Of a stretch of DNA of 64,000 nucleotides, positions 30,880 through 39,993 are shown one piece after another. The position numbers and the translations under genes were made by a program. This stretch comes from Oscillospiraceae bacterium. Lineage in GTDB: Bacteria; Bacillota; Clostridia; Oscillospirales; Ruminococcaceae. The stretch's first letter is position 1. Each line of letters opens with the position of its first letter. The notes beneath the pieces are model-generated. The model did no database searches, was not told where the DNA came from, and worked only from the letters and a program-made list of their open reading frames with translations. The DNA lies in contig JAFQIY010000046.1 in assembly GCA_017415165.1 (NCBI GenBank), positions 62,001-126,000 on the forward strand. Direction: 5' to 3'.

Positions 30880-32421
30880 ATGCTGAAGGTTCTTCTTGTT
30901 GATGACGAGCCAAACGTGCGTCAGGGTGTAAAAATGATGATACCCTGGGACGAGCTTGGTCTTGAGGTTATAGGCGAGGGTGAGGACGGAGATGACGGTC
31001 TTGCAAAAATTCTCTCACTGCGCCCCGATATAGTTATTGCTGACGTTAAAATGCCAGGCAGAACAGGTATACAGATGATTGAAGCTGCCAAAAAAAGCGG
31101 CTATGAGGGGAAATGCCTTATTCTTTCGGGATATTCCGACTTCACCTACGCAAAGGAGGCTATGTCCCTCGGCGTAAAGGGCTTCATTCTCAAGCCTGTT
31201 GATGAGGACGAGCTTATTGAGGCGCTGAAGGCTTTGCGTGAAGAAATTCACGAGGAGCACAAGGACGAGGTTACTATGCAGAAGGGCAGCGAATATATCA
31301 ATACTCAGCTTGTCCGTGCACTTCTTCTTGGTGACGAAAATGTTATCGGCAGCAGCTCTCTCGAAGCTTACAATCACGAGTGCTACGACGCTGCCATTAT
31401 AAGTTCTTCTGATGATATGGATTTGGACGAGCAGTCGCTTATGCTTGAAACCGTAAAATCCCGCCTTGAAAATTTTGAAAACATTGATGTTATTACTCCT
31501 GACCTGAGCGGCATTACCGCCGTACTTTTCAAAGGCTGGAACCGTCAGGATATTATCGCTTTCCTTATGAAGCTGAACAAGGATTTCTTCGGAAAAATTT
31601 TCGTCACAGTCGGAGATACCGTTACGAGTCCGTATGAAATCAATCAGTCTTATCAGGAAGCAGGCGCACTGTTCAAAAACAGGTTTATGTATCTCCACTG
31701 CGGTGTCGTAACAACCGATACATTAAGCAGTGAAACCAAAGCTGAAAACGAAATTGATGAGATTTTTCCGCAGATTTACGCATATGTCGAAATCAACGAC
31801 ATCAATAAGCTTGACTCCACCCTTGAAAATCTCCGTCAGACGCTTTGCAGCAATACCTTCACTGCCGAACGTATCAAGGTTATCTGTATCACAGGCGCTA
31901 TGGAGCTGAAAGCAAGAGTTGCCAAAAATATCGGTGACAAGAAAACCGAGCAATTCCTCAATGATGAGTTCATTGCTCATCTCGGCGAAAAAACAAGCCT
32001 TTTCGATATCATCGAATATCTCAGACAGACCCTTACTGAGCTTTCCAACACTCATTTCGGACGTACAACCAAGAGCACTATGGAACGTGTTGTTCAGTAT
32101 ATCTGCTCCAATTACAACCGTGAACTCCGTCTTGAACAGCTTGCCACAATTTTCGGATATAACAGTGCTTATCTCGGAAAGGTTTTCCACCAGTACACAG
32201 GTGAAAACTTCAACAACTACCTTGACCGCATAAGAATTACCGAGGCAAAGCGTCTGCTTTCCCTTGACGAATACAAGGTATACGAGGTTGCCGAAATGGT
32301 CGGCTACACCAACATCAACTACTTCCACAACAAATTCAAGAAATACGTTGGAATGAGTCCTCTTAACTACAAGCGTCAGAGCAAGGGCGAAGCTGTTGTT
32401 GACGACAATGAAGAAGAATAA
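30880..32421 (+). CDS. YesN-type response regulator with AraC output domain
   Basis: Residues 1-120 form a receiver domain (VDDEPNVRQG, phospho-acceptor in VIADVKMPG near residue 55, and K in FILKPVDE). A linker of about 280 residues follows, then a C-terminal AraC double HTH (LEQLATIFGYNSAYLGKVF and VAEMVGYTNINYFHNKFKKYVGMSPLNYK). Together with the kinase it forms a YesM/YesN pair, which normally activates carbohydrate uptake or degradation genes. The orphan sugar-binding lipoprotein gene at 36994 is a possible but unproven target. Confidence 0.92.
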   Translation: MLKVLLVDDEPNVRQGVKMMIPWDELGLEVIGEGEDGDDGLAKILSLRPDIVIADVKMPGRTGIQMIEAAKKSGYEGKCLILSGYSDFTYAKEAMSLGVKGFILKPVDEDELIEALKALREEIHEEHKDEVTMQKGSEYINTQLVRALLLGDENVIGSSSLEAYNHECYDAAIISSSDDMDLDEQSLMLETVKSRLENFENIDVITPDLSGITAVLFKGWNRQDIIAFLMKLNKDFFGKIFVTVGDTVTSPYEINQSYQEAGALFKNRFMYLHCGVVTTDTLSSETKAENEIDEIFPQIYAYVEINDINKLDSTLENLRQTLCSNTFTAERIKVICITGAMELKARVAKNIGDKKTEQFLNDEFIAHLGEKTSLFDIIEYLRQTLTELSNTHFGRTTKSTMERVVQYICSNYNRELRLEQLATIFGYNSAYLGKVFHQYTGENFNNYLDRIRITEAKRLLSLDEYKVYEVAEMVGYTNINYFHNKFKKYVGMSPLNYKRQSKGEAVVDDNEEE

Positions 32422-32458
32422 AAAATTCCTGCCATCTTTTACGGTGGCAGGAATTTTT
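32421..32458. terminator. Bidirectional terminator after the response regulator
   Basis: AAAAATTCCTGCCA (32421-32434) and TGGCAGGAATTTTT (32445-32458) form a 14-bp stem with A and T tracts on both sides, between convergent genes. Confidence 0.9.
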
Positions 32459-32510
32459 CTTTGGGAAAGTTTATTGTAATGCTGCTTGGGGAACAGCATT
32501 ATAAGCATAA

Positions 32511-33533
32511 TTATTTGCCCACTTTTGTTCTGCGGAAATATTCATATTCGTTTGGTGCTCCGAAATTTTCGTAGAGCAAACGAATAATTTTATCATAATC
32601 CGCTTCTTTCAGCTCATAGGTAAAGCGCTTCTGATTGTCAATATCGTGTCGTGTAACAACAAGCGTTGAAGCGTCGGTTACATAAATGGTATAATAATTC
32701 AGTCCCGTTTCCGCCTCGGAAAGCTGAACAAGGAAAACTGCTGTAAACGCTTCGTTTTCTTCTGCGGGACGTACTGATGTTACGGAAGCAATTGCGGAAA
32801 TAACCTCACTGAATTCACTTCCATTTTTCATCACGGGATTTTCACCAGACCTGATTTCACCCATATCAAAATACGGAGTAATTTCTACGCTTACCGTATC
32901 AACCGCCGCTTCGGAAAGAGGAGGAATATTCTCTGTACCCTTTGGCTCAGCCATTTCAGGGTAGCCCTCTTTCACCGTAGTCAAAGCAGTTTCAGCAGTC
33001 ACTTTCGGAGCAGCCTCCTCCGTTACCGTTTCTTCAACCGCAGCAACATCATCTGTATCTGCCTCTGCTTCGGTATCATCATTTTTAGCGTCCTCAGGCT
33101 TTTGGTTGACATAATCTGCGTCAGAGTCGGTATCCGTACCATTTTCAGGTATATCAGGCATAACGCCTACCTGTACACCCGAATCATTCAGGAAATCTTC
33201 ATCCTCAGGACGGTCTATGACAGGTGAAGCAGTTTCGGGCTGTGTAACAGGAACAGTTACAACAGTTGTTTCCTGAGCAATCATTTCCGTTACCACCGAT
33301 GAATCTGTTGTTCTGCTGTCTATTACTGTTTTTACGCCGAATGCCACCAGCAGACAAGCCGCCGCTGCCATTACTGCTCTTGAAACAAGCCTTATTTTCG
33401 AGGAACTGTTTTTCGTTATTTCCATTTCGGAGCTTTCTTTGAGAAGAACTTCGGTACGCTTGTAGAAGCTGTCGGAAATCTTCACGCTGTCCATAGCGTC
33501 CTTATAGTCTTTAATTGACCTGCTCATCTTCAT
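32511..33533 (-). CDS. Membrane-anchored anti-sigma-like protein
   Basis: The 340-residue protein has a cytoplasmic N-terminus (about 1-50), one membrane helix (about 51-68), a long acidic Thr/Glu/Asp-rich segment (75-200) and a C-terminal folded domain outside the cell. It overlaps the end of the ECF sigma gene by 23 bp, the usual position of a cognate anti-sigma factor. No zinc HxxxCxxC motif is visible, so it is not a ZAS-type protein. ATG at 33533 lies 5 nt from GGAGG. Confidence 0.7.
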   Translation of the reverse strand: MKMSRSIKDYKDAMDSVKISDSFYKRTEVLLKESSEMEITKNSSSKIRLVSRAVMAAAACLLVAFGVKTVIDSRTTDSSVVTEMIAQETTVVTVPVTQPETASPVIDRPEDEDFLNDSGVQVGVMPDIPENGTDTDSDADYVNQKPEDAKNDDTEAEADTDDVAAVEETVTEEAAPKVTAETALTTVKEGYPEMAEPKGTENIPPLSEAAVDTVSVEITPYFDMGEIRSGENPVMKNGSEFSEVISAIASVTSVRPAEENEAFTAVFLVQLSEAETGLNYYTIYVTDASTLVVTRHDIDNQKRFTYELKEADYDKIIRLLYENFGAPNEYEYFRRTKVGK

Positions 33534-34035
33534 CAAAACCTCCTATCATCATATTTTTCAGCAGTGTACGTCCGCGGGCAAGAAGCGTGCCCACCGTCGC
33601 AGGCTTTTTGCCCACGATTGCGGAAATCTCCTTTATGGAGTAGCCGTTATAATAGAACAGGTGAATAACCGTTCTGTACTTTTCAGGCAGGGACAGAACA
33701 GCCTCCATCACCTGATTTTTTTCACTCATAGAGTCATCAATCTCGGAATTATCGGTTTCATTCAGCGGCACAGTGCGCTTCACCCAGCCTGATTTCAGAT
33801 GGTTCTTGCTCTTGTTGATAGCAATCCTCAGCAGCCACGCCTTTTCGTGCTCCGCACTCTCAAAGCCCTTGCCCCTTTTAAGCAGGGACACAAGCACGTC
33901 CTGAGTAATATCCTCAGCGTCGCAGATATTCCGTACATATGTATAGCACAGCCTTATCAGCGTCTGAGAATAGGTGTCAAGCACATACTGAATGTAACCG
34001 TCACTTCCGTAGCTGACAGTTTCTTCAGAATACAT
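33511..34035 (-). CDS. ECF-type RNA polymerase sigma factor
   Basis: The 174-residue protein has sigma region 2 (DTYSQTLIRLCYTYVRNICDAEDITQDV part, with the DAEDxxQ motif) and region 4 (VLSLPEKYRTVIHLFYYNGYSIKEISAIVGKKPATVGTLLARGR part). The start at 34035 follows GGGGGAAA; the upstream frame lacks family similarity. It is coupled to a membrane anti-sigma candidate, so an extracellular signal should release it. Confidence 0.92.
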   Translation of the reverse strand: MYSEETVSYGSDGYIQYVLDTYSQTLIRLCYTYVRNICDAEDITQDVLVSLLKRGKGFESAEHEKAWLLRIAINKSKNHLKSGWVKRTVPLNETDNSEIDDSMSEKNQVMEAVLSLPEKYRTVIHLFYYNGYSIKEISAIVGKKPATVGTLLARGRTLLKNMMIGGFDEDEQVN

Positions 34036-34189
34036 TCTATTTCCCCCAATGGCAGTAATTACTTTGCCGAAATATTTTGTATTGTTTGGTTTTACATAAT
34101 GAATACAATTCAGAAGGGCAATTTTTTTCACACAGAAAAAATTTTTTCAAAATAATTATAGCACATATAAAAAATTTTTCAATAACCCC

Positions 34190-34218
34190 TTGACAAGTCT
34201 GTAAAATTGTGTTATTAT
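34190..34218 (+). promoter_or_regulatory. Promoter of the 34258 gene
   Basis: TTGACA (34190-34195) and TATTAT (34213-34218) are separated by 17 bp. Confidence 0.8.
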
Positions 34219-34257
34219 CACATTGTACTAATTCATTAATACAAAGGAGAGCTACTT

Positions 34258-35112
34258 ATGATTTCACAAAATGTAATTTACAGCGTACTTATCGGCATAG
34301 TCCTGACAGGTGTTGTCCCCCTCATCGGCGGAATTGCCCTGCTTGCAATGGGCAAAATCAAGGGCTCAAGCTTCTGGGCAGGCGTGCTTGCATTCGTAAT
34401 TGCCTCAATTGCAAGTGGTATTGTTGCCGGTATTTTCTCATTCTCATCGGTACTGAGTATTGGCGGAGAAGAAATTATTCCCGTATTACCGCTCTGGCAG
34501 ACAATTCTTATTGCTGTGCTTTCCGCAGTAATTCTCGGCTTTGCAATGCTTATCCTTATCAACAGCTGTATGAAAACCCGTACCTTCAAGGCGGCGGTTT
34601 CCGCAGGACTTGGCTTCGGAATTCCTCAGCTGCTTACAATCGCATTCGGATTTGTCGGTATGTATATGACATTCTCACAGATTAACAGCGGTGCATTTGA
34701 CCAGAGTTATGCAATGCTGGTTGATATGGGTGGAATGAGCAAGGAAATGGTTGCCGAAATGAAGGCAATGTATACAGACCTCACCGTCAACGACATAATT
34801 GCTCAGATTTTAGCAGCATTCGGTAATGTCCTTCTTATGGCTGCCGCAGCAATCGTGATTATGCTTTTTGTTACAAAGAATAAAGCTATGCTTGGCACAC
34901 TTATCGCGATTGGCGGTATAGGCGCAACAAGCGTTGTTACATCGCTTATTACTGATGTCCTCGTTACAAGTGTCATCGCCCTCGCAATCGGCGCAGCAGC
35001 TTTCATCTTCGCTTACAGGATGAAAGACGGAATTGTCCCTCCCGAAAAAACAACAGCCGCAAACGACGCATTTATGCAGTCCATTGCAAACGCACAGGAA
35101 GAAAACAAATAA
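34258..35112 (+). CDS. Polytopic membrane protein, 284 aa (possibly YhfC-like)
   Basis: Seven or eight hydrophobic helices are predicted, with a short charged tail (MKDGIVPPEKTTAANDAF). The GLGFGIPQLL stretch at about residues 120-130 resembles the glycine-rich helix of YhfC/PrsW-type intramembrane proteins, but catalytic Glu/His residues are not clear, so I keep the function open. AAAGGAGAG precedes the ATG. The gene stands alone with a consensus promoter and a strong terminator. Confidence 0.75.
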   Translation: MISQNVIYSVLIGIVLTGVVPLIGGIALLAMGKIKGSSFWAGVLAFVIASIASGIVAGIFSFSSVLSIGGEEIIPVLPLWQTILIAVLSAVILGFAMLILINSCMKTRTFKAAVSAGLGFGIPQLLTIAFGFVGMYMTFSQINSGAFDQSYAMLVDMGGMSKEMVAEMKAMYTDLTVNDIIAQILAAFGNVLLMAAAAIVIMLFVTKNKAMLGTLIAIGGIGATSVVTSLITDVLVTSVIALAIGAAAFIFAYRMKDGIVPPEKTTAANDAFMQSIANAQEENK

Positions 35113-35118
35113 CAAAGC

Positions 35119-35154
35119 AAAAGCGTGAGAAGTGTATTTCCTTCTCACGCTTTT
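35119..35154. terminator. Bidirectional terminator between 34258 and the cysteine desulfurase
   Basis: AAAAGCGTGAGAAG (35119-35132) and CTTCTCACGCTTTT (35141-35154) form a 14-bp stem. It overlaps the last codons of the convergent desulfurase gene. Confidence 0.85.
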
Positions 35155-36275
35155 CTTATTCTCCGCAGACGTTCAACAATTTCTGCGGTCTTTTTTATTA
35201 TGTAATCAACCTCGTCCTCAGTGTTTCTGGACGACAGCGTAAAACGTATCGTTCCGCTGATATATTTTGCAGGAACTCCAATCGCCGTCAGAACGTGTGA
35301 CGGTTCGTTATCTCCAGTTGTGCAGGCTGAACCGCCCGAAGCACAAATTCCCGCCGCATCAAGCATCAACAGCACAGCCTCGCTTTCTACGTCTGCAAAG
35401 CTGATATTGACATTGCCGCAAAGACGATTTTCACGGCTGCCGTTAAGACGTGCATCGGGAATTTCCAGCAAGCCGTCAATCAGCTTGTTACGAAGCCTTG
35501 TAACGTACTCCGCATTATCGTGCACCCCTTCACAGGCAAGCTTTACAGCCTCACCAAGCCCCACAATCGCAGGAACATTCTCTGTCCCTGCCCGTAAGCC
35601 GAATTCCTGATTTCCGCCGTAAATAAGACTTTCAAGCGGCGTACCCTTCCGGGCATACAAAAAGCCTATGCCTTTCGGTGCACCGATTTTGTGTCCCGAA
35701 CAGGACAGCATATCAATTCCGTTTACATTCACAGGAAGATTTCCAATCGCCTGAACAGCGTCCGTATGGAACAGTACACCTTTTTTTCTGCACACCTCGG
35801 CAATTTCCTCAACAGGCATAACCGTGCCTATTTCGTTATTTGCATACATCACCGACACAAGACCAACGCTGCTGTCAATTGCCGCATCAACCTGCTTTGC
35901 CGTAACAAAGCCACTGCCGTCAACAGGCAGATATGTAACCTCTGCACCTGATTTTTCCAATGCCTTGCAGCAATTCAGCACCGCCTTGTGTTCCACATTC
36001 GTCGTGACGATTTTCTTTCCTTTTGCAGCACTCAGCGCCCAGTTGTCAGCCTCCGTGCCGCCGCTTGTAAAATATATTTCGGAATAGTCCGCACCAATTG
36101 CCGCCGCAATTTTCCGCCTTGCCTGTGCAACAGCCTTAGCCGCCTCTCTTGATGCACTGTGCACTCCCGACGGGTTACCGAAGCTTTCCGAAAAGTACGG
36201 CAGCATTGCTTTCAGCACCTCATCGCTGACGGGTGACGCAGCAGCATAGTCCGCATAAATAAATTTCTTTTCCAT
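35145..36275 (-). CDS. Cysteine desulfurase (NifS/IscS family)
   Basis: The 376-residue PLP enzyme removes sulfur from cysteine for Fe-S cluster or thio-cofactor synthesis. Visible features are SGGTEADNWAL, the PLP-binding lysine in SGHKIGAPKG (about residue 194), RAGTEN, and the persulfide Cys in CASGGSACTTG (about residues 313-323). The loop type resembles NifS group I. No IscU partner is adjacent; rnhA lies 11 bp upstream on the same strand, so the two form a small operon. Confidence 0.92.
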   Translation of the reverse strand: MEKKFIYADYAAASPVSDEVLKAMLPYFSESFGNPSGVHSASREAAKAVAQARRKIAAAIGADYSEIYFTSGGTEADNWALSAAKGKKIVTTNVEHKAVLNCCKALEKSGAEVTYLPVDGSGFVTAKQVDAAIDSSVGLVSVMYANNEIGTVMPVEEIAEVCRKKGVLFHTDAVQAIGNLPVNVNGIDMLSCSGHKIGAPKGIGFLYARKGTPLESLIYGGNQEFGLRAGTENVPAIVGLGEAVKLACEGVHDNAEYVTRLRNKLIDGLLEIPDARLNGSRENRLCGNVNISFADVESEAVLLMLDAAGICASGGSACTTGDNEPSHVLTAIGVPAKYISGTIRFTLSSRNTEDEVDYIIKKTAEIVERLRRIRKA

Positions 36276-36286
36276 AACCGCCCCAA

Positions 36287-36724
36287 TTATCGTGCAAATT
36301 TATCTCTTTCCATTACAGCCAGCTCGTCACAGCGTTCATTCTCAGGGTGTCCTGCGTGACCCTTGACCCAGACGAATTTTACGTTGTGAACCTCCAGCAA
36401 ATCAAGCAGTCTTTCCCACAAATCCACGTTCAGGGCAGGCTTCTTGTCGGACTTAATCCAGCCTTTCGCTTTCCAACCCTTTGCCCAGCCCTTTGTCACG
36501 CTGTCAACGACATACTTGCTGTCAGTAGTCAGCACCACATCACAAGGGTACTTCAGCGCAGAAAGTGCAGAAATTACACCCATAAGCTCCATACGGTTGT
36601 TGGTCGTGTTCGCCTCACCGCCTGAAATTTCCTTGACGTGCTCACCCACACGCAGAATTGCACCGTATCCGCCGGGACCGGGATTTCCCGAGCAGGCGCC
36701 GTCTGTAAATATCTCAACTAACAT
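36287..36724 (-). CDS. rnhA: Ribonuclease HI
   Basis: The 145-residue enzyme cleaves RNA in RNA-DNA hybrids. The catalytic residues are all visible: Asp8 in [14 protein letters not shown], Glu46 in NNRMEL, Asp68 in TTDSKYV and Asp133 in ERCDELA, with a [11 protein letters not shown] loop carrying the flexible histidine. Its length is close to the 155 residues of the E. coli enzyme. It is co-transcribed with the cysteine desulfurase. Confidence 0.96.
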   Translation of the reverse strand: MLVEIFTDGACSGNPGPGGYGAILRVGEHVKEISGGEANTTNNRMELMGVISALSALKYPCDVVLTTDSKYVVDSVTKGWAKGWKAKGWIKSDKKPALNVDLWERLLDLLEVHNVKFVWVKGHAGHPENERCDELAVMERDKFAR

Positions 36725-36763
36725 AATGTTACCGCCTATCTTTTATTGGTTATTATTACTATT

Positions 36764-36792
36764 ATTATAGCTTATGTTTCCACGCTTTTCAA
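36764..36792 (-). promoter_or_regulatory. Promoter of rnhA and the cysteine desulfurase
   Basis: On the minus strand TTGAAA (36792-36787) and TATAAT (36769-36764) are separated by 17 bp. Confidence 0.75.
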
Positions 36793-36860
36793 GTGGCTTT
36801 CAAAATGTCTAAAAGCAGTAATTGTTTTTGTATATTATCGACAATTCCGTCAGATAATTG

Positions 36861-36889
36861 TTGACTTTTTTAATGATATATGGTACAAT
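36861..36889 (+). promoter_or_regulatory. Promoter of the sugar-binding protein gene
   Basis: TTGACT (36861-36866) and TACAAT (36884-36889) are separated by 17 bp, giving a leader of about 100 nt. Confidence 0.75.
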
Positions 36890-36936
36890 ATCTACAACAT
36901 ACAAGGAAAACAGTATGTTTTATTTTTGTAAAATAA

Positions 36937-36972
36937 TGTAATCGTTTGCATAAGCTGACTTATTGTGCAAAC
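36937..36972 (+). promoter_or_regulatory. cre-like site and overlapping inverted repeat in the SBP leader
   Basis: TGTAATCGTTTGCA (36937-36950) matches the CcpA cre consensus at all but one position and lies about 45 nt after the expected transcription start, where CcpA would act as a roadblock. It overlaps an inverted repeat GTTTGCA (36944-36950) with TGCAAAC (36966-36972) and an inner TAAG/CTTA, which could be a LacI-type operator or an RNA hairpin. Confidence 0.55.
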
Positions 36973-36993
36973 AAATTTTAAGGAGGTAATATC

Positions 36994-38373
36994 GTGAACA
37001 AGACAACTCGTAAAATTCTTGCAGGAATTCTTGCAGCGTCCACACTTGTTTCCCTTACAGCCTGCGGCGGCGACGGAACTTCAAGTGACGCTCCAATCAC
37101 AGAAACTACTACAGCTAAAACTGAATGGACAGGTGACAACATCGAAGTAACTGTTGCTGAAGATGCTGTTGATACAACCCTCGATACACAGGGTAAAACT
37201 CTTAAATGGATGGGCTTCTATGACCTCAACCCTACAAATGATGCTCCTGAGCGTTCTACTGAACTTGCTATCTTCGAAGATACATACGGTGCAAAGGTTG
37301 AATATATCGCTACAACACACACTACTCAGTTTGATGACCTTGCTACTGCTATCCTTGGCGGTAACTCCCCTGATATCTTTGTTTATGACTGGCGTTCCTT
37401 CCCTTACGATATCAATAAGGGTCAGTATCAGCCAATCGACTCCATCGTTGACTGGGAAGACCCGATGTGGGCTGACGTAAAGGATCAGGCTGATATGTTC
37501 ACTTGGAAGGGCGAACACTACGTTGCTCCTTTCGGTTACGGCTTTAATGACTTCCAGATTCTTATGTACAACAAGTCCGTTGTTGAAGGTCTCGGTATGG
37601 ACGACCCATATGAGCTTTATCAGGAAGGCGACTGGGATTGGGATGTATTCGTTGATATGATGAAGACTTTCCAGGACGGCGACTCCACAAAGTTCGGTAT
37701 TTCCGGCTGGTGGGCTAACGCTTTCGTTTACACATCAGGCGATACAATGGTTACATATGACGGCGAAAAGTTCACAAATAACCTCTACAGCCCTGCTGTT
37801 GAAAAGGCGCAGCTCGTTATCGAGGATATCTGGGCTAACCAGCTCGTTAAGAGAGGCTGGGTTGACGGCTCTCAGGCATTTGTAAACAACGACTGCCTCT
37901 TCTACTCTATGGGTACATGGGCTTATCAGGCAGCACAGGCTTCTATGCCTGAGGATGTAATTCAGATTGTTCCATTCCCAAGAAACCCTGACAATGAAAC
38001 ATACTATATGAACAAGAGAATCTTCTCCCATATGTGGGTTAAGGGCTCCGAAAACGCTGACTGCGTAAAGGCTTGGTTCAACGTAAACCGCCTTGTAAAC
38101 TATGACACACAGTACACAGACGCTACAAAGGAAAAGTTCCTCACAAACAACACAGCTTGGACACCTGAAATGTATGACGTTGTTATGAGCTTCTATGATG
38201 ATGACAAGTTCACACTTGCTTATGACTATGGCTATGGTCTTTCCGACTATATGAACTCCGAAGTTATGACACTTCTCTATGAGGGTCTTGTAAACGAGCA
38301 GTTCGAAAGCTGGGTACAGGCAAGAGAACAGGTTATGAACATCGTTGACCAGGAAATTGCTGTTTACCAGTAA
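36994..38373 (+). CDS. Extracellular solute-binding lipoprotein, family 1 (sugar ABC importer)
   Basis: The 459-residue protein begins (GTG after GGAGG) with a lipoprotein signal whose lipobox LTAC places the lipid Cys at residue 24, followed by a Ser/Thr/Asp-rich linker. The mature part has family-1 features (LATAILGGNSPDIFVYDW, then an aromatic-rich ligand domain) and would deliver an oligosaccharide to an ABC importer. No permease or ATPase genes follow; a terminator comes directly after. The codon use is strongly biased to CTC/CTT, AAG and GCT, as in highly expressed genes here. Confidence 0.9.
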   Translation: MNKTTRKILAGILAASTLVSLTACGGDGTSSDAPITETTTAKTEWTGDNIEVTVAEDAVDTTLDTQGKTLKWMGFYDLNPTNDAPERSTELAIFEDTYGAKVEYIATTHTTQFDDLATAILGGNSPDIFVYDWRSFPYDINKGQYQPIDSIVDWEDPMWADVKDQADMFTWKGEHYVAPFGYGFNDFQILMYNKSVVEGLGMDDPYELYQEGDWDWDVFVDMMKTFQDGDSTKFGISGWWANAFVYTSGDTMVTYDGEKFTNNLYSPAVEKAQLVIEDIWANQLVKRGWVDGSQAFVNNDCLFYSMGTWAYQAAQASMPEDVIQIVPFPRNPDNETYYMNKRIFSHMWVKGSENADCVKAWFNVNRLVNYDTQYTDATKEKFLTNNTAWTPEMYDVVMSFYDDDKFTLAYDYGYGLSDYMNSEVMTLLYEGLVNEQFESWVQAREQVMNIVDQEIAVYQ

Positions 38374-38410
38374 CGCTTTAAGGCAGACAAATAAAACGCT
38401 TGTATATTTT

Positions 38411-38436
38411 CAGGGACACTTGCAAAGGTGTCCCTG
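38411..38436 (+). terminator. Terminator after the sugar-binding protein gene
   Basis: CAGGGACAC (38411-38419) and GTGTCCCTG (38428-38436) form a 9-bp stem followed by ATTTTTATT. Confidence 0.8.
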
Positions 38437-38443
38437 ATTTTTA

Positions 38444-38472
38444 TTGATATTTTTTGAAATATGGTGTATAAT
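38444..38472 (+). promoter_or_regulatory. Promoter of the metallophosphoesterase gene
   Basis: TTGATA (38444-38449) and TATAAT (38467-38472) are separated by 17 bp. Confidence 0.75.
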
Positions 38473-38503
38473 AAGTTTATGTTACGTTGAAAGGAGCAAT
38501 ATT

Positions 38504-39358
38504 ATGAACCGCAGAAAAATGGTAGCTGCCTCAGCCGCTTTCGGAACAGCTTTCCCAAAAGTCTATAAGGAAATGTCCACACCTGAGGTTTCGCATTTCA
38601 ACGTATGTTCTGAGTCTCTCCCTGTCAGCTTTGACGGATACAAAATTGTTCATCTTTCCGACCTGCACAACAAGGTTTTCGGCAAAGACAACGCTCCCCT
38701 GCTGAAGCTTATTGCTGAAGAAAATCCCGATTTAATCGTTATGACAGGCGATATGATAAGCCACAACGCCCCAAACACCGAGCAATTCCTCACTCTTGTG
38801 AAAAATATGCGGAAGCTTTGTCCCGTTTATTATGTCAACGGCAACCACGAACTATCCGACCTTGACAGCGACGAATTCGAACGTGTCGCAAAAGTTATGG
38901 CTGAGTACGGCGCTGTCTGCCTTGACAATACTTCCACTGAAATCCACCGTGGAAATGAATATATCTGCCTGTGCGGACTCTGCTACACAGCTGAATATTA
39001 CCGCGGCGTGCGCGAATACAAACGTGGCTGGAAAGCATTTATGCTGACAGATATGATTGATTTTGCAGGCATTAAACAGCCTGACGAGTACACCATACTC
39101 CTCGCCCACAACCCCTTGGATTTCGACGTCCACGCAGAATGGGGTGCTGACCTTTCTTTCGGCGGACACGTCCACGGCGGTTTAATCCGTCTGCCGATTG
39201 TAAAAGGTATCTTCTCACCCGAAAGAAGATTTTTCCCAAAGTATAAAGAAGGACTATACAAGGTCGGGAATTCCTATCTTGTTGCCAGCCGCGGACTTGG
39301 CAAAATCCGTATCAACAATCCGCCTGAGGTCGTTGTTGTTAAACTTAATAAAAAATAG
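38504..39358 (+). CDS. Metallophosphoesterase (YkuE/LpxH-like)
   Basis: The 284-residue enzyme has the five calcineurin-like metal motifs: HLSDLHN, TGDMIS, NGNHE, LAHNP and GGHVHGG. Proteins of this subgroup hydrolyse lipid or nucleotide phosphoesters. The N-terminus (MNRRKMVAASAAFGTAFP) is weakly hydrophobic and could be a twin-arginine-like signal, though it carries one RR pair only; YkuE of Bacillus is a Tat substrate. The start at 38504 follows GAAAGGAGC. Confidence 0.88.
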   Translation: MNRRKMVAASAAFGTAFPKVYKEMSTPEVSHFNVCSESLPVSFDGYKIVHLSDLHNKVFGKDNAPLLKLIAEENPDLIVMTGDMISHNAPNTEQFLTLVKNMRKLCPVYYVNGNHELSDLDSDEFERVAKVMAEYGAVCLDNTSTEIHRGNEYICLCGLCYTAEYYRGVREYKRGWKAFMLTDMIDFAGIKQPDEYTILLAHNPLDFDVHAEWGADLSFGGHVHGGLIRLPIVKGIFSPERRFFPKYKEGLYKVGNSYLVASRGLGKIRINNPPEVVVVKLNKK

Positions 39359-39388
39359 AGGGTATCGAGTTCATAGCTCGATACCCTT
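39359..39388. terminator. Bidirectional terminator between metallophosphoesterase and pilin
   Basis: AGGGTATCGAG (39359-39369) and CTCGATACCCTT (39377-39388) form a stem of the AAGGGTATCG type that recurs in this window. Confidence 0.8.
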
Positions 39389-39407
39389 ACATTTTTCAGC
39401 AATACAT

Positions 39408-39905
39408 TTAATTTTCACTATCTGCGTTTCCCTCTAGCAATAATGGGTAACAGCCTCTCGGCACTGATGAATCCAAAGATTCATCAACCTCCTGTTTAGT
39501 CATCTGCTCCACAATTCCCGCAGGAATTGGTTTTTCGCTCCAAAGCGCATAAAGACACGAATATCCCTCACTGTCGGTCATAAATGCAAAATATCCGCCA
39601 AATTTCTCACCGAGATACTTTGTCAAATCGCAAGTGTCACCGCCGCCTGTCGGGTAAGCAATACAGTCATCTGACCCTGTGTAAACACAATTTGGCTGGA
39701 CAACTCCTAAATCGTAAGCATAGCAGTCATTAATTGCAAGCTGTGCACCGCTGTAAATGCTTTTAGCGTTTGCATTGTGAGATGTAAGACGCGAATTTCT
39801 TATATATCCAAGCAGACTTGGAACAAGTATGGCTGCAAGAATTCCTATAATCGCAACAACAACTATAAGTTCAATAAGTGTAAAACCTTTCATCTTCTGT
39901 TTCAT
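39408..39905 (-). CDS. Type IV pilin (class a), downstream minor pilin
   Basis: This 165-residue prepilin has the leader MKQKMKG followed by FTLIELIVVVAIIGILAA, the peptidase site being Gly7-Phe8 and the conserved Glu5 of the mature protein present. It carries six cysteines in the globular part and ends in GCYPLLLEGN, a sequence shared with the major pilin (GCYPLLGAEV). It has its own promoter (39972-40000) with three 23-bp-spaced repeats nearby. A minor or alternative pilin is most likely. Confidence 0.92.
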   Translation of the reverse strand: MKQKMKGFTLIELIVVVAIIGILAAILVPSLLGYIRNSRLTSHNANAKSIYSGAQLAINDCYAYDLGVVQPNCVYTGSDDCIAYPTGGGDTCDLTKYLGEKFGGYFAFMTDSEGYSCLYALWSEKPIPAGIVEQMTKQEVDESLDSSVPRGCYPLLLEGNADSEN

Positions 39906-39936
39906 TAAAATCTTCCCCTTAGATTTTATTGTAATA

Positions 39937-39993
39937 ATTGCACTTTTTAAAATATAATTATTACACTTTTAATGATATATTAATTACACTTTT
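39937..39993. repeat. Three 11-bp direct repeats at exact 23-bp spacing upstream of the pilin
   Basis: ATTGCACTTTT (39937-39947) and ATTACACTTTT (39960-39970 and 39983-39993), read on the + strand, recur every 23 bp. They cover the -10/-35 region and the leader of the pilin promoter and look like binding sites for a regulator. Confidence 0.65.
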
